From positions 1 to 64,000 of the forward strand of contig JARKPN010000018.1 of the NCBI GenBank assembly GCA_029975275.1: a DNA stretch of 64,000 nt, written 5' to 3'. Below, piece after piece: positions 43,327 to 54,018 of this stretch (positions are counted from its first letter, which is position 1; each line of letters begins with the position of its first letter). Below the pieces are notes generated by a model, which was not told the DNA's origin, made no database searches, and worked only from the letters and a program-made list of their open reading frames with translations. This DNA is from Geobacteraceae bacterium. Lineage in GTDB: Bacteria; Desulfobacterota; Desulfuromonadia; Geobacterales; Geobacteraceae. Position numbers and translations under genes: made by a program.

Positions 43327-45078
43327 TCACGTCAGTCGGGACTTTTTCGCCCGCAGGGCATCCAGTCTCTTCAACAGTTCAAAATAGGCCTCGGTCTCCG
43401 GTTCCGCCTGCGCAAGCCTCACCGTCAGCTCCTTCATCTCCTGCAGGGCTATCCTGTCGAGGGTGCGTCGGCACTGCTCGAACGCCTTCCCCACATCCAT
43501 GTCCTCAAGATGTTCTTCACGAATGAACAGGGATGCGAGTCTGCTGCGCTCTTCCCTTGAATCCACTCTATCGAGGATTTGAGACCAGTCAACCACATCC
43601 GATTCCTCGATGAGGGAAACGATATGTTCCGCGACCGGTCTGAGTTCCGGTCTGAAGATTCTCTCCGGCCCGAATTCCGCGATCTGTCTCGCCACGTCGG
43701 GATATTTTCCCATCAGCGAGAGAAGCATCTCTTCCGGGCCGATAGTTCCCCTCCTGGGTGCTCTGCCGGGAATCGGATTCTTCGACTGGGAGGGTCCGCG
43801 CCCCATTTTGCGCCTTACGTCGTTTTCCTCGATGGCCAGAAACCGCGCAATCTCCCTCACATAAAGGTCCCGCTCCACATCGTCCGCCATCTTGCGGAGC
43901 CTGGGCGTCACCTCGTCGAGAACCGCCACCTTTCCCTCCACGGTCCCGATGTCCGTCTGCCGGCAGACGTCCCGGAAGAAGAACTCGAACACCGGCAGCG
44001 CCGCGCTGACCAGCCCGAGGAAACTGTCGACGCCGTACTTCCCCACATAGGTATCGGGATCCTCTCCGGCCGGCATCTGCACCACGTGGGCCGGAAAACC
44101 CTCCTCCAGGAAAATCTCCATGGCGCGCAAGGTCGCCTTCTTCCCCGCGTTGTCCGCGTCGAACAGGATATATGCCCGGTCCGCGAAACGGCGCAGCACC
44201 TTCAGGTGACCGCCGGTCAGGGCCGTCCCGCAGGTGGCCGCCACGTTCCGGACTCCGGCGCGGAACAGCGCCAGATGGTCGAAGTACCCCTCGACGATAA
44301 AGGCCTCACCCTTCTCCCTGATGGCCTGTTTCGCCATGCTCAGTCCGAACAGGACCTCGCTCTTGCGGTAGACGGCGGATTCCGGTGAGTTCAGGTATTT
44401 GGGAAGGGAATCATCGAGCACCCTCCCCCCGAACCCGATTGGGCGTCCGTGGATATCGCTTATTGGAAACAGGAGACGGTTTCTGAAGCCGTCATAGTAC
44501 CCGCCCCGCTCACGCCGCCTGACAAGCCCTGCCTTCTCCGCGGCATCCAGGGAGACTTTTTTTTCATCCAAATATCGTGCCAGGGCGTCCCATCCATCCG
44601 GGGCATACCCCAGGCGGTACGCCCGGGCAATTTCCGCATCGACACCGCGCCGCTTCAGATACTGGCGGCACTGTTCCCCGCTTGCCTCTTTCAGGAGCAC
44701 CTTCTCGTAGAAACGGGCCGCTGTTTCATGCAGATCAAACAGCAGATCCTTTTCGTCGACGAGCCGTTTCTCCAACGCTGTCAGGGGCCGTTCAGGTATG
44801 ACCACCCCGACACGCCGGGCAAGGAATCTGACCGCTTCGGGAAAGGCCAGCCCCTCCATCCGCATGACGAAACTGACCACGTCACCGCCCACGCCGCAGC
44901 CGAAACAGTGGTAGATGCCCTTGACCGGGTTTACGTTGAACGAAGGCGTCTTTTCAGAATGAAACGGGCAGAGCCCCAGATAGTTGACGCCGGACTTCTT
45001 CAATCCCACGTAGTCCGACACGATATCCAGTATCGCCGCCCGGTCCCGGACCTCACGCACTTTGTCTTCAGGAATCAT
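43327..45078 (-). CDS. dnaG: DNA primase
   Basis: It synthesises RNA primers at the replication fork. The 583 residues start with a zinc domain whose ligands are Cys37, His40, Cys58 and Cys61. The catalytic core then has [13 protein letters not shown]-like and TOPRIM motifs ([23 protein letters not shown]), followed by a C-terminal helicase-binding domain. The ATG at 45078 overlaps the cvpA stop as ATGA, so translation is coupled. An ATG at 45192 lies within cvpA and is not used. A 49-bp gap separates it from rpoD. Confidence 0.95.
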   Translation of the reverse strand: MIPEDKVREVRDRAAILDIVSDYVGLKKSGVNYLGLCPFHSEKTPSFNVNPVKGIYHCFGCGVGGDVVSFVMRMEGLAFPEAVRFLARRVGVVIPERPLTALEKRLVDEKDLLFDLHETAARFYEKVLLKEASGEQCRQYLKRRGVDAEIARAYRLGYAPDGWDALARYLDEKKVSLDAAEKAGLVRRRERGGYYDGFRNRLLFPISDIHGRPIGFGGRVLDDSLPKYLNSPESAVYRKSEVLFGLSMAKQAIREKGEAFIVEGYFDHLALFRAGVRNVAATCGTALTGGHLKVLRRFADRAYILFDADNAGKKATLRAMEIFLEEGFPAHVVQMPAGEDPDTYVGKYGVDSFLGLVSAALPVFEFFFRDVCRQTDIGTVEGKVAVLDEVTPRLRKMADDVERDLYVREIARFLAIEENDVRRKMGRGPSQSKNPIPGRAPRRGTIGPEEMLLSLMGKYPDVARQIAEFGPERIFRPELRPVAEHIVSLIEESDVVDWSQILDRVDSREERSRLASLFIREEHLEDMDVGKAFEQCRRTLDRIALQEMKELTVRLAQAEPETEAYFELLKRLDALRAKKSRLT

Positions 45079-45650
45079 CTGACGTGGCTTCTCTCGCGGG
45101 GTTTTCCCGGCATGCGTCCGGGTTGCTCCGGTCCGCGACGTGCCGCTGCAGGGGCGACTTCCCGCCCGGTCTCCCTGCCGTGTTTCCACCATGAACGTAT
45201 TCCGTCACCCCATGCGACAAAGGGACGCGCGCTGGCTGACTTTTCAATATGCGTCCTCACGCCGGCAGGCACGGGCTTCGCGGCTCCGAGGGAAAGGAGT
45301 ACGCTGAGTATCAGCGCGGCCTGCAAGGTTCCGACAAGGATTCCGCCGATACGATTTACGCCACCCAGGAGGACAATTTTCAGGAGAGTTGTCAGAAGAT
45401 GCCCCAGCAAGAAAAAGATAAGACCGGACGTAAGGAATATCAAGGCGAAGGAGAGAAAAGACGCCACGGTGTGGGGAAGGTGTATATGCGATCGAAGGAC
45501 CTCGGCGAACGGGCGGAAAAAGGCAAAAGCCGCCCACCCTCCCACCAAAAGCCCCAAAAGGGAACAAACCTCCCTGACCAATCCTTTCATGAATCCCTTT
45601 ACAGCAAAGCCCAGTAAAACAACCCAGATCAGGATATCAACGAGGTTCAT
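45075..45650 (-). CDS. CvpA family membrane protein
   Basis: CvpA proteins are four-helix inner-membrane proteins of uncertain role (colicin V production, envelope homeostasis). The 191 residues have helices near 1-20, 27-48, 62-85 and 97-118 (LVDILIWVVLLGFAVKGFMKGLV at the start), then a basic Arg/Pro/Gly-rich cytoplasmic tail. The gene lies between rpsU and dnaG inside the macromolecular synthesis operon and overlaps dnaG by 4 bp (ATGA). Confidence 0.85.
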   Translation of the reverse strand: MNLVDILIWVVLLGFAVKGFMKGLVREVCSLLGLLVGGWAAFAFFRPFAEVLRSHIHLPHTVASFLSFALIFLTSGLIFFLLGHLLTTLLKIVLLGGVNRIGGILVGTLQAALILSVLLSLGAAKPVPAGVRTHIEKSASARPFVAWGDGIRSWWKHGRETGREVAPAAARRGPEQPGRMPGKPRERSHVR

Positions 45651-45818
45651 TCCACTCTCTCTGGCATGCCCTAAAAGGAAAGTAGGGGCTAATCGTCAGA
45701 TTGCCCCCACAGTCCTGTTACCTATTTTAATACAATTCGGAGAGGAGCCCCAAGTCGCTCTTTCCCCGCCGGTCGCATCCTCTCCCGAATGGTTTTCACC
45801 GGCAACAGCGGATACCAT

Positions 45819-46016
45819 CTACTCCATGATCTTCCGTTGTTTCTTCAATGCCCTCTTGCGGGCCGCGATAGCCTTCTTCTTCTTTTTGATACTCGGCTTC
45901 TCGTAGTGTTCGCGCTTCCGGACTTCAGACAGAATCCCTGCTTTCTCGCACTGTTTCTTAAACCTTTTCAGCGCGAGTTCAAACGATTCATTCTCCTTTA
46001 CCCTTACTCCCGGCAT
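45819..46016 (-). CDS. rpsU: 30S ribosomal protein S21
   Basis: A small 30S protein needed for initiation. The 65 residues ([21 protein letters not shown]… to a [19 protein letters not shown] tail) match S21 in length and basic C-terminus. AGGAGGGAGGGG precedes the ATG. First gene of rpsU-cvpA-dnaG-rpoD, with a strong promoter upstream. Confidence 0.96.
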   Translation of the reverse strand: MPGVRVKENESFELALKRFKKQCEKAGILSEVRKREHYEKPSIKKKKKAIAARKRALKKQRKIME

Positions 46017-46106
46017 CCATATTCCCCTCCCTCCTATATTTAAATTTTATGCCTTATATAAATCGGTATGAGCCGCAGACAGGGGGGTACAGTGTAAAGA
46101 GGAGTC

Positions 46107-46134
46107 ATGATAACATCCGAATTCTTCATGTCAA
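46107..46134 (-). promoter_or_regulatory. Sigma-70 promoter of rpsU-cvpA-dnaG-rpoD
   Basis: On the minus strand, TTGACA (46134-46129), a 16-nt spacer and TATCAT (46112-46107), leaving a leader of about 85 nt. Confidence 0.75.
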
Positions 46135-46169
46135 GAAAAAATTTACCAGTTACCGGCTATTTTACCGGT
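46135..46169 (-). terminator. Possible terminator after hisE
   Basis: On the minus strand, ACCGG/CCGGT forms a short stem (46152-46169) that reaches the hisE stop codon, with a six-T run about 10 nt later. Weak. Confidence 0.35.
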
Positions 46170-46528
46170 CAGGAGGAACCGCGCGACTCCTTCTCGGCTA
46201 TCCCCGAGATCCCGAACCTGCGACGCAGCTCCTCATAGACCTCGGCAGGCTCGATATCGTAAAAGCCGAGCAGAACCAGCAGGTGATACAGGAGGTCCGC
46301 GGCTTCATAGACAATCTCCTCCCGCTTTCCCCCTTTGCCGGCGATAACCAGCTCAACCGCCTCCTCACCGGTCTTCTTCAGGATGGTGTCGATTCCCCTT
46401 CTCAACAGGGAAACCGTGTACGAACCATCGACCGGGTTGGCCTTTCGCTCCCGGATAACCCCGTACAGGATCTCCAGGACGGCTTCGCCTTTTCCGTCGC
46501 TTCCGGCCCCATTCAGGACATCGTTCAT
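46169..46528 (-). CDS. hisE: Phosphoribosyl-ATP pyrophosphohydrolase
   Basis: Second step of histidine synthesis: PR-ATP to PR-AMP. The 119 residues carry the all-alpha MazG-like motif [11 protein letters not shown] with [20 protein letters not shown]. Only the HisE half is present; no HisI (PR-AMP cyclohydrolase) gene is in the window, so it must lie elsewhere. It overlaps hisF by 4 bp and is the last gene of the string. Confidence 0.93.
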   Translation of the reverse strand: MNDVLNGAGSDGKGEAVLEILYGVIRERKANPVDGSYTVSLLRRGIDTILKKTGEEAVELVIAGKGGKREEIVYEAADLLYHLLVLLGFYDIEPAEVYEELRRRFGISGIAEKESRGSS

Positions 46529-47286
46529 ATGCGTACCGCCACGCCCTTGTTCTGGAGATACTCCTTGGCTTCACCGATGGTGTATTCCCGGTAGTGGAAG
46601 ATGGACGCCGCCAGGCAGGCGCTCGCCCCCCCCACGGTGAAACCTTCGTACAGGTGCTCCAGGTTGCCGACCCCGCCCGAGGCGATGACCGGGATGGAGA
46701 CGGCATCGACCACGCCCCTGGTCAGGAGGAGGTCGTAGCCGTCCTTGGTGCCGTCGCAGTCCATGCTGGTGAGGAGAATCTCACCTGCCCCGTATTCCTC
46801 CATCCGCTGGGCCCACTCAAGCGCATCGATACCGGTGGGGTTCCTCCCGCCGTGGGTGTATACCTCCCAGCGGTCTTCGCCGGGCACCCGCCTGGCATCG
46901 ATGGCCACCACCGTGCACTGGGATCCGAACCGCTCGGCGGATTCCCTGACGAATTCGGGACGGTGCACCGCGGCGGTGTTGATGGAGACCTTGTCCGCAC
47001 CGGCGTTCAGCAGTCGGCGGATATCCTCCACGGTCCTGATCCCGCCGCCGACCGTCAGCGGCATGAAGACCCGCTCGGCGGTCCTGCGGACCACGTCGAT
47101 GATGATGTCTCGCTGGTCGGACGAAGCGGTGATGTCCAGGAAGGTCAGCTCATCGGCGCCCTGCCGGTCGTAGATCTCGGCGATCTCCACCGGGTCCCCG
47201 GCGTCGCGGAGTTCCAGGAACTGGACTCCCTTGACCACCCTGCCGCCCTTTACATCGAGACAGGGAATGATTCGTTTCGTCAGCAT
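46525..47286 (-). CDS. hisF: Imidazole glycerol phosphate synthase cyclase subunit
   Basis: HisF joins ammonia from HisH to PRFAR, giving imidazole glycerol phosphate and AICAR. The 253 residues form a half-barrel repeat. Catalytic Asp11 lies in [13 protein letters not shown] and Asp130 lies in [13 protein letters not shown], both intact. It overlaps hisA by 7 bp and hisE by 4 bp. Confidence 0.96.
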   Translation of the reverse strand: MLTKRIIPCLDVKGGRVVKGVQFLELRDAGDPVEIAEIYDRQGADELTFLDITASSDQRDIIIDVVRRTAERVFMPLTVGGGIRTVEDIRRLLNAGADKVSINTAAVHRPEFVRESAERFGSQCTVVAIDARRVPGEDRWEVYTHGGRNPTGIDALEWAQRMEEYGAGEILLTSMDCDGTKDGYDLLLTRGVVDAVSIPVIASGGVGNLEHLYEGFTVGGASACLAASIFHYREYTIGEAKEYLQNKGVAVRI

Positions 47287-48035
47287 CCTTTTTCTCCGGT
47301 AGAGGCTTTCTTTCCCTTTGTGAGTGCTATGGCGTCGGCCAGCCTGATGGCGCCGGTGTAGATCGCCTTGCCGGTGATGACCCCCACGACGCCGCTCTGT
47401 TCGATTTCCATCAATGCCTCGATGTCGGCCATCCTGGACACACCGCCCGAGGCGATGATCGGAATGGCGACGCCTTCGGCCAGCGTCCGGGTGGCCTCGA
47501 TGTTGGGACCGCTCAGCATGCCGTCACGGCTGATGTCGGTGTAGATGATGGCCGCTACGCCGAACCCTTCGAATTTCCTGGCCAGCTCAAGGGCGCTGAC
47601 ATCGGTGACCTCGGCCCACCCCTGCACGGCCACGAACCCTCCCTTGGCGTCGATGCCGACCACGATGCGGCCGGGAAACAGCCGGCACGCCTCCTTGACC
47701 AACTCCGGGTTTCTCTGTGCCGCGGTACCGAGGATGACCCGGTCCAACCCCAGGGAAAGGTACGCCTCGATGGTCCGGATATCGCGGATCCCGCCGCCCA
47801 ACTGGGTCGGCATGGAGACCGCACGTACGATTTCCTCGATGGAGGAGCGGTTTTTCGGCTCGCCGGCAAAGGCGCCGTTCAGATCCACGATGTGCAGCAG
47901 TTCGGCGCCCTGAGCCTGCCATGCCAGGGCCTGCCCGGCCGGACTGTCGCAGAATACCGTGTCCCGTTCCATGAGCCCCTGCTCCAGCCGGACGCAGCGC
48001 CCGTCCTTCAGATCGATTGCCGGAATGACGATCAT
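47280..48035 (-). CDS. hisA: ProFAR isomerase
   Basis: HisA performs the Amadori rearrangement of ProFAR to PRFAR. The 251-residue barrel has Asp8 ([13 protein letters not shown]) and the second acidic residue in [10 protein letters not shown]. Both phosphate-binding loops ([15 protein letters not shown]) are present. It overlaps hisH by 4 bp and hisF by 7 bp. Confidence 0.96.
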   Translation of the reverse strand: MIVIPAIDLKDGRCVRLEQGLMERDTVFCDSPAGQALAWQAQGAELLHIVDLNGAFAGEPKNRSSIEEIVRAVSMPTQLGGGIRDIRTIEAYLSLGLDRVILGTAAQRNPELVKEACRLFPGRIVVGIDAKGGFVAVQGWAEVTDVSALELARKFEGFGVAAIIYTDISRDGMLSGPNIEATRTLAEGVAIPIIASGGVSRMADIEALMEIEQSGVVGVITGKAIYTGAIRLADAIALTKGKKASTGEKGC

Positions 48036-48655
48036 TTCATTTCTCCAAAGTTCCTGAGAATTGCCAGCCCCGTCTCCTGGGACTTTTCGGGGTGAAACTG
48101 GGTGGCCACGATGTTGTCTTTCCAGACCGAGGAGCAGAACTCGATACCGTAGTCGGTGGTGGTGGCTACCACCTCAGAGTCCTCTGGCCGGACATAGAAG
48201 GAATGGACGAAATAGAAGGCGGTCCCGTCCGGGATGCCAGCGAAGGCCGGAGGACGGCGCTTCACGCTGATCCGGTTCCATCCCATGTGCGGAACCTTCA
48301 GCTCCTCGTCACCCTCCCGCATCCCTTCGGGGAACCGGACCACCCTGCCGGGAATAACGTTCAGCCCGGCGTGCAGGCCGAACTCCTCGCTCTCGGTGAA
48401 CAGGAGCTGGAGCCCCAGACAGATCCCCAGGAAGGGACGCCCCTCCCGGATCACCCTCAGGATCGGCTCGATGAAACCACCCTCCTCCAGGTTCCTCATG
48501 CAGTCCCGGAACGCCCCCACGCCCGGAAGCACCACCCGATCCGCCTCAACCACCATTTTCGGGTCAGAAGTGACCACCGCCTCGAAGCCTACCTTTTCGA
48601 ACCCCTTCTGGACCGAGCGGAGGTTGCCCATGCCGTAATCGATTATCGCTATCAT
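48032..48655 (-). CDS. hisH: Imidazole glycerol phosphate synthase glutaminase subunit
   Basis: Class I glutamine amidotransferase feeding ammonia to HisF. The 207 residues have the nucleophile Cys in [11 protein letters not shown], the oxyanion GVGAF region and the His-Glu pair of the triad in [15 protein letters not shown] precedes the ATG. About 100 bp upstream lies repeat copy B, which separates it from hisB. Confidence 0.95.
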   Translation of the reverse strand: MIAIIDYGMGNLRSVQKGFEKVGFEAVVTSDPKMVVEADRVVLPGVGAFRDCMRNLEEGGFIEPILRVIREGRPFLGICLGLQLLFTESEEFGLHAGLNVIPGRVVRFPEGMREGDEELKVPHMGWNRISVKRRPPAFAGIPDGTAFYFVHSFYVRPEDSEVVATTTDYGIEFCSSVWKDNIVATQFHPEKSQETGLAILRNFGEMK

Positions 48656-48755
48656 CTATGCCTCTGTAAACCGGAGCGCGGGAACATGCGCTCCCGATGG
48701 TATGGTGCATGTGACCTGAAGCCGTGACGCCTTCGCCTGCTTGGTGCGCCTCGGA

Positions 48756-48972
48756 GAAACGGTGCCGAGGGTCGGGTTGAGGCTTTCACGCAGTCACTCG
48801 TACGGCTTCAGTGCAATCAGGCGGAGCGCGGGAAAGCTCCCGCACTCAGCAGAGTATCCTCTCCGAGCGACGGATGGTGGCCGATTAGGAGGGACTTCGG
48901 GGAAGTTCCAGCCCGACCCCGTTCGATGCCTTCCGTATGAAACAAACCTGCTATTGAGTTACTTGGAAGGTG
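48756..48972 (+). repeat. Interspersed structured repeat, copy B
   Basis: The core is 48769-48919 (151 bp). It is nearly identical to copy A, including the GGGTCGGG/CCCGACCC terminal stem and the GCGGGA/TCCCGC hairpin. Similarity extends on both sides, but the right-hand TTTCCGGATGGAAA palindrome of copy A is deleted here. It lies inside the his gene string between hisB and hisH, in opposite orientation to the operon. Confidence 0.85.
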
Positions 48973-48990
48973 GCTGTTGCTTAGCAGGCT

Positions 48991-49578
48991 CTACAGCTTC
49001 CCCTTGGTCGAAAGCACGCCCGTAATCCTGTCGTCCAGACGGGTTGCCTCGTCCAGTGCCCTGGCAAATGCCTTGTAGCAGGCCTCGACAATGTGGTGAA
49101 CGTTCTCGCCATATACCAGATTGAGGTGCAGGTTCAGGCAGCCGGTGTAGGCGAGCGCCTGGAAGAACTCCCGCACCAGTTCCACGTCGAAATCTCCTAT
49201 CTTCACCTTGGGGAGCGGCACGTTGAAGCAGAGGTAGGGCCTGCCGGAGAGGTCGATGGCCGCCGTGGCCAGTGTCTCGTCCATGGGAACGGTGGCCTGG
49301 CCGTAGCGCCGTATTCCCTCCTTGCCGCCCAGTGCCCGTTTCAGGGCCTCGCCCAGCACGATTCCGATGTCCTCCACCGTGTGGTGGAAGTCGATGTCGA
49401 TGTCGCCCTGGGCCTCCACCTGGAGGTCGAACAGGCCGTGCCGGGCAAACAGGTCGAGCATGTGGTCCAGGAACGGGACCGAGGTGCATACCTTGGACTC
49501 GCCGGTCCCGTCGATTCCCAGTGACAGGCGGATCCTTGTCTCTTTCGTTACTCTTTCAACTACGGCGGTTCTGGACAT
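48991..49578 (-). CDS. hisB: Imidazoleglycerol-phosphate dehydratase
   Basis: It removes water from IGP to form imidazole acetol phosphate. The 195-residue monofunctional form has the two manganese-binding DxHHxxED-type motifs: [13 protein letters not shown] near residue 63 and [14 protein letters not shown] near 155. The phosphatase domain of enterobacterial HisB is absent, as usual outside that group. It is followed by repeat copy B about 20 bp after the stop. Confidence 0.95.
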   Translation of the reverse strand: MSRTAVVERVTKETRIRLSLGIDGTGESKVCTSVPFLDHMLDLFARHGLFDLQVEAQGDIDIDFHHTVEDIGIVLGEALKRALGGKEGIRRYGQATVPMDETLATAAIDLSGRPYLCFNVPLPKVKIGDFDVELVREFFQALAYTGCLNLHLNLVYGENVHHIVEACYKAFARALDEATRLDDRITGVLSTKGKL

Positions 49579-49599
49579 GTGAGCCTCCCTGTTGAAACG

Positions 49600-50652
49600 T
49601 CAGCCGATTTCCTTCAAAGCCGCAACCGTCGCGGCCATCTCTTCACGAGTGCCGATGGTGATGCGCAGGCCGTGGGAGAGCAGCGGATCGCTGAAGTGCC
49701 GCACCAGGATGCCGCGCCGGTACAGACCTTCGTAGACCCGCCGGCCGTTCCGGTCCGGGCTTGCGGCAAAGACATAGTTACCGCTGGAGGGGATTACCTG
49801 GTAGCCCAGCTCGCGTAACCGGGCAGAAAACCACTCGCGGATGTCCCGTACCTTGCCGACGCACTCCCGCAGGTACTCCTGGTCGGATAACGCCGCGCAG
49901 CAGGCCGCTTGGGCCAGACGGTCCAGGTTGTAGTGGTCGCGGATCTTGTCCAAGGCCGCGATCAGCTCGGGCCGCCCGATGGCCAGACCGAGCCGCATGC
50001 CGGCGAGAGAGTAGCTTTTGGACAGGGTGCGCGTCACCACAACGTTTTCGTGTTTCCTGACCAAATCCAGCGCATTCTCATCGGCGAAATCCACGTAGGC
50101 TTCATCGGCAACCAGAAGGCCCGAGCAGCGTTTCGCCAGTTCCTCGATATAGGCGGTGGGGAAGGCGAAGCCGAAGGGAGCGTTGGGCGTGGTGAGAAAG
50201 AATATCTTCCCGTTGTAACGCTCCGGAAAATCGGCCACGCGATAGTCGTCGGTCAGGCCGAACGTCCGCACCCGTGCCCCCTGGACCTGGGCCAGTGTCA
50301 CGTAATAGGAATAGGAGGGATGGACGTACGCGATCTCCTCCCCCTCCCCGGCACAGGCCCGGATCAGGTTGTTGAGCACCTCGTCGGAGCCGTTCGCCAT
50401 GATGATCCACGAAGGGTCGAAGCCGTACAGATCCCCGGCGATGCGACGGAGTCTGTCGCTGGAGGCGCTGGGATACTTGCGCAGCGACGCGCCGTCATCG
50501 GCAAGTTCGGTCAGGATAGCCCGCACCACAGCTGGTGACGGTGGATAGGGGTTCTCGTTGGAGTTCAGCTTAATGAAGGACGTACCGTCCGGGGGCTGAA
50601 ACCCGGGCACGTATCCTGCCATGGCGGCAATGTTGGGACGCAGAAAGCTCAT
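49600..50652 (-). CDS. hisC: Histidinol-phosphate aminotransferase
   Basis: A PLP-dependent enzyme converting imidazole acetol phosphate and glutamate to histidinol phosphate. The 350 residues contain [12 protein letters not shown] at the start, the NPNAP-like [20 protein letters not shown], and the PLP-Lys in [21 protein letters not shown] precedes the ATG. It overlaps hisD by 4 bp. Confidence 0.95.
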   Translation of the reverse strand: MSFLRPNIAAMAGYVPGFQPPDGTSFIKLNSNENPYPPSPAVVRAILTELADDGASLRKYPSASSDRLRRIAGDLYGFDPSWIIMANGSDEVLNNLIRACAGEGEEIAYVHPSYSYYVTLAQVQGARVRTFGLTDDYRVADFPERYNGKIFFLTTPNAPFGFAFPTAYIEELAKRCSGLLVADEAYVDFADENALDLVRKHENVVVTRTLSKSYSLAGMRLGLAIGRPELIAALDKIRDHYNLDRLAQAACCAALSDQEYLRECVGKVRDIREWFSARLRELGYQVIPSSGNYVFAASPDRNGRRVYEGLYRRGILVRHFSDPLLSHGLRITIGTREEMAATVAALKEIG

Positions 50653-51950
50653 GATTCCTTCCTGTCTGAAATCCGGATTCGCACCGACTTCGCATGGGCC
50701 TCCAGCCCTTCCAGTTCCGCCAGGCGTACGATGTCGTTCCCGAGCCGTCGGAGCGCCCCCTGGGAGAAATAGATGAGGGAGGACTTCTTGACGAAGTCGT
50801 CCACCGACAGGGGAGAGAAGAAGCGGGCGGTCCCTCCGGTGGGGAGGGTGTGGTTGGGGCCGGCCAGGTAGTCCCCGGCCGACTCCGGGGTGAAGTGGCC
50901 GAGGAAGATTGCTCCGGCGTTTCTGATTGCCGGGAGGACCTCGAAGGGGTTCTCCACCGCCAGTTCCAGGTGTTCAGGGGCGAGGCGGTTTGAAAAGGAT
51001 ACCGCCTCGGCCAGATCCCGCGTGACGATGATCGCGCCGTAGTCGTGCCACGACCTGCGGGCGATCTCCGCCCGCTCCAGCTTTTCGAGCTGCCGTTCCA
51101 CCTCGGCCGCGACCCGCTTACCGAAACCGCGGTCGGTAGTGATCAGCACGGCAGAGGCCAGTTCGTCGTGCTCCGCCTGGGACAGCAGGTCGGCCGCCAG
51201 GTGGGCCGGGTCACCGCTGCCGTCGCTGACCACCAGGATCTCGCTCGGCCCGGCTATCATGTCAATCCCCACCCGGCCGAAGACCAGCTTCTTGGCGGTG
51301 GCGACAAAGATGTTTCCCGGGCCGGTGACCTTGTCCACCCGCGGCACCGATTCGGTGCCGTAGGCCAGGGCCGCCACGGCCTGGGCGCCGCCGATGCGGA
51401 AGATGCGGTCCACCCCGGAGAGCCTGGCCGCCGCCAGCACGTGCGGATTGAGCTCGCCGTCCGGAGTCGGGACCGTCATGATAATCTCGGAAACCCCGGC
51501 CACCCGGGCAGGCACGGCGTTCATCACCACGCTGCTCGGGTAGCTGGCCTTGCCACCCGGCACGTAGATACCGACCCGCTCCAGGGGGGTCACCTTCTGC
51601 CCCAGCAGGATCCCCTCCTCGTCCGTGTCGAGCCAGCTCTTCTGCTTCTGCTTTTCATGAAAGCGGGTAACCCTATCCACAGCCAGCCGCAGCAGCGCCA
51701 CCTCCGCCTCGCCCACCTCGGTGAAGGCGCGGTCGATCTCTTCCCCGGTCACCTGAAGACCGGCCGCATCGATCTCCAGCCGGTCGAAGCGTCTGGTGTA
51801 ATCGAGCAGGGCCGCATCGCCCCGGGAACGGACGTCGGCGATGATCTCCAGGACCTGGGCCTCCACCTCACGGCCGGTCTCCTCGCCCCTGGCCAGGATG
51901 GCGGCGAATGCGGCGTCGAAGTCTGCATCATGGATATCGAGGAATTTCAT
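50649..51950 (-). CDS. hisD: Histidinol dehydrogenase
   Basis: It oxidises histidinol to histidine in two NAD-dependent, zinc-assisted steps. The 433 residues have the [27 protein letters not shown] and [15 protein letters not shown] motifs and intact catalytic His residues (SWHDYG, APEHLEL). GGAG precedes the ATG. It is 48 bp after hisG. Confidence 0.96.
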   Translation of the reverse strand: MKFLDIHDADFDAAFAAILARGEETGREVEAQVLEIIADVRSRGDAALLDYTRRFDRLEIDAAGLQVTGEEIDRAFTEVGEAEVALLRLAVDRVTRFHEKQKQKSWLDTDEEGILLGQKVTPLERVGIYVPGGKASYPSSVVMNAVPARVAGVSEIIMTVPTPDGELNPHVLAAARLSGVDRIFRIGGAQAVAALAYGTESVPRVDKVTGPGNIFVATAKKLVFGRVGIDMIAGPSEILVVSDGSGDPAHLAADLLSQAEHDELASAVLITTDRGFGKRVAAEVERQLEKLERAEIARRSWHDYGAIIVTRDLAEAVSFSNRLAPEHLELAVENPFEVLPAIRNAGAIFLGHFTPESAGDYLAGPNHTLPTGGTARFFSPLSVDDFVKKSSLIYFSQGALRRLGNDIVRLAELEGLEAHAKSVRIRISDRKES

Positions 51951-51998
51951 GCTTATCCGCTCCGATGGTGTTACGGGAGGGAACCCTCCCGGCAGCCT

Positions 51999-52637
51999 CT
52001 ACAAGTGTTGTTCCAACCCCTCGAGGATCTCGGTGATCCGGCCGTGCCTGGTCTTCAGGCTGGCCCGGTTGACGATGAGCCGGCAGGTGATCTCGGCGAT
52101 GGTTTCCACCTCCACCAGTCCGTTCTGACGCAGGGTCTCACCGGTGGAGACCAGGTCCACGATCCGCTCGGACAGGCCTACCAGGGGTGCCAGCTCGATG
52201 GAGCCGTATAGCTTGATGATCTCCACCTGCACCCCCTTGCCGGCAAAGTACTTCTCGGTGACGTTGGGATACTTGGTGGCGATCCGGATATTGGCCCAGC
52301 TTGATGGATCGTCCGTGCGCGAGAGCTCGGCAGGCTCGGCCACCACCAGCCGGCAGTAGCCGAACTTCAGGTCCAGGGGCTCGTACAGGTCCTTCCGCTG
52401 CTCCAGAAGGGTGTCCTTGCCCACGATGCCGAGATCCGCGCAGCCGTATTCCACGTAAGTGGGGACGTCAGTTGCCCGCACGATCATGTAGCGCATCTTC
52501 TGGGTCGGGTTCTCGAAGATCAGCTTCCTGCTGTCGGAGAGGAGCTCGTCGCAGTCTATCCCTATCTTCTTGAACAGGGCGACCGAGTCGTGCAGGATGC
52601 GCCCCTTGGGTATGGCGATTGTTATGAAATCGGTCAT
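51999..52637 (-). CDS. hisG: ATP phosphoribosyltransferase, short form
   Basis: First step of histidine synthesis (ATP + PRPP to PR-ATP). The 212 residues are the short HisG type: they contain IAIPKGRI, YGCADLGIVGKD, IATKYPN and the PRPP-binding GSIELAPLVGL, but no C-terminal regulatory domain. Short HisG enzymes need the HisZ partner for activity and histidine feedback; no hisZ is in the window. It lies 10 bp after murA. Confidence 0.95.
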   Translation of the reverse strand: MTDFITIAIPKGRILHDSVALFKKIGIDCDELLSDSRKLIFENPTQKMRYMIVRATDVPTYVEYGCADLGIVGKDTLLEQRKDLYEPLDLKFGYCRLVVAEPAELSRTDDPSSWANIRIATKYPNVTEKYFAGKGVQVEIIKLYGSIELAPLVGLSERIVDLVSTGETLRQNGLVEVETIAEITCRLIVNRASLKTRHGRITEILEGLEQHL

Positions 52638-52647
52638 TTTGGCAGGT

Positions 52648-53901
52648 CTATTCCTTCACCCGCTGGATGTCAGCCCCGAGGGCTGCCAGCTTCTTCTCGA
52701 TGAACTCGTACCCCCGGTCCAGGTGGTAGATGCGGGACACCTCGGTGGTGTTGTCGGCAGCCAGCCCGGCCAGGATCAGGGAGGCGGAGGCCCTGAGGTC
52801 CGTGGCCATCACCGGCGCCCCGGAGAGACTCTTCACCCCCTTCACGGTTGCCGTGTTCCCCTCGATGATGATGTCGGCCCCGAACCGGAGCAGCTCCGAC
52901 ACGTGCATGAACCTGTTCTCGAAGATGTTTTCGCTGATGACGCTGGTCCCTTCGGCCACGGTCATCAACGCCATCATCTGGGCCTGCATGTCGGTGGGAA
53001 AGCCGGGATAAGGCCGCGTCTTGATGTTGATGCTCCTGACCCGGCGGGGTCCCTTCACCCGCAGGACGTTCTCCTTGTGGGCGATCTCGACCCCGGCGTC
53101 CTGCAGCTTGAATATGAGGGCGTCGAGATGGTCCGGCCGCATGTTGTGGATCCGGACGTCCCCCCCGGTGATGGCGGCCGCGGTCATGAAGGTTCCGGCC
53201 TCGATCCGGTCGGGCATCACGCTGTGGGTAACGGGCTGCAGCTCATCGACCCCTGTTATGCGGACGGTATCGGTGCCCGCCCCCTCGATCTTCGCACCCA
53301 TCTTGTTGAGCACTTCGGCCAGCTCCGGGATCTCGGGCTCGCGGGCCGCGTTTTCCAGGATGGTCTCTCCCTTGGCCGTGGCTGCGGCCATCATGAGGTG
53401 CTCGGTTCCGCCCACCGTGGAGATGTCGAAATTTATCCTGGCCCCTTTGAGCCTTCGGGCCTTGGCCGCCACGTAGCCGTGCTCAAGCGTGATCTCGGCG
53501 CCCATGGCCTCCAGCCCCTTGAGGTGCAGGTTGATGGGACGGGCGCCGATGGCGCAGCCGCCGGGCAGGGAGACCCTGGCCTTGCCGAACCTGGCCAGCA
53601 GGGGCCCGAGCACCAGCACCGATGCTCGCATGGTCTTGACCAGGTCGTAGGTGGCCTCGTGGCCGCTCAGACGTGACGTGTCGATCCGGACGATATTGCC
53701 GTTCCCCTCGACCTCGGCGCCGAGGCTTTCGAGCACCTTGATGGTGGTGTTTATGTCCCGCAGGAACGGCACATTGCGGATCTCGTGGGCGCCCGGGGCG
53801 AGTATGGTGGAAACGAAGATGGGGAGTGCCGCGTTCTTGGAACCGCTGACCGTGACATCGCCGGCCAGTTTTTTCCCTCCCCTGATGATCAGTTTATCCA
53901 A
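52648..53901 (-). CDS. murA: UDP-N-acetylglucosamine 1-carboxyvinyltransferase
   Basis: First committed step of peptidoglycan synthesis, target of fosfomycin. The 417 residues show Lys22-Asn23 (SGSKNAALP), the catalytic loop with Cys116 ([12 protein letters not shown]) and the inside-out barrel repeats. Cys at 116 predicts fosfomycin sensitivity. The start is TTG with GAGG upstream. It lies between prmC and hisG; the palindrome at 53963-53993 is just upstream. Confidence 0.95.
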   Translation of the reverse strand: MDKLIIRGGKKLAGDVTVSGSKNAALPIFVSTILAPGAHEIRNVPFLRDINTTIKVLESLGAEVEGNGNIVRIDTSRLSGHEATYDLVKTMRASVLVLGPLLARFGKARVSLPGGCAIGARPINLHLKGLEAMGAEITLEHGYVAAKARRLKGARINFDISTVGGTEHLMMAAATAKGETILENAAREPEIPELAEVLNKMGAKIEGAGTDTVRITGVDELQPVTHSVMPDRIEAGTFMTAAAITGGDVRIHNMRPDHLDALIFKLQDAGVEIAHKENVLRVKGPRRVRSINIKTRPYPGFPTDMQAQMMALMTVAEGTSVISENIFENRFMHVSELLRFGADIIIEGNTATVKGVKSLSGAPVMATDLRASASLILAGLAADNTTEVSRIYHLDRGYEFIEKKLAALGADIQRVKE

Positions 53902-53962
53902 TGAAGTACCTCATTACGGCAGGCGCGCGTACTTTTCCTCGCCAGCCGGTTGTAGTGTATCA

Positions 53963-53993
53963 CCCGAGTCCGTGAAGTCTTCACGGACTCGGG
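53963..53993. repeat. 31-bp near-perfect palindrome between prmC and murA
   Basis: Arms CCCGAGTCCGTGAAG (53963-53977) and CTTCACGGACTCGGG (53979-53993) are exact reverse complements with a 1-base centre. It lies 62 bp before the murA start. There is no T-run, so it is not a standard terminator. It may be a protein-binding operator, an mRNA hairpin or a small REP-like unit. Confidence 0.7.
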
Positions 53994-54018
53994 TCTCAGG
54001 GATACGGCACATTCCCCC

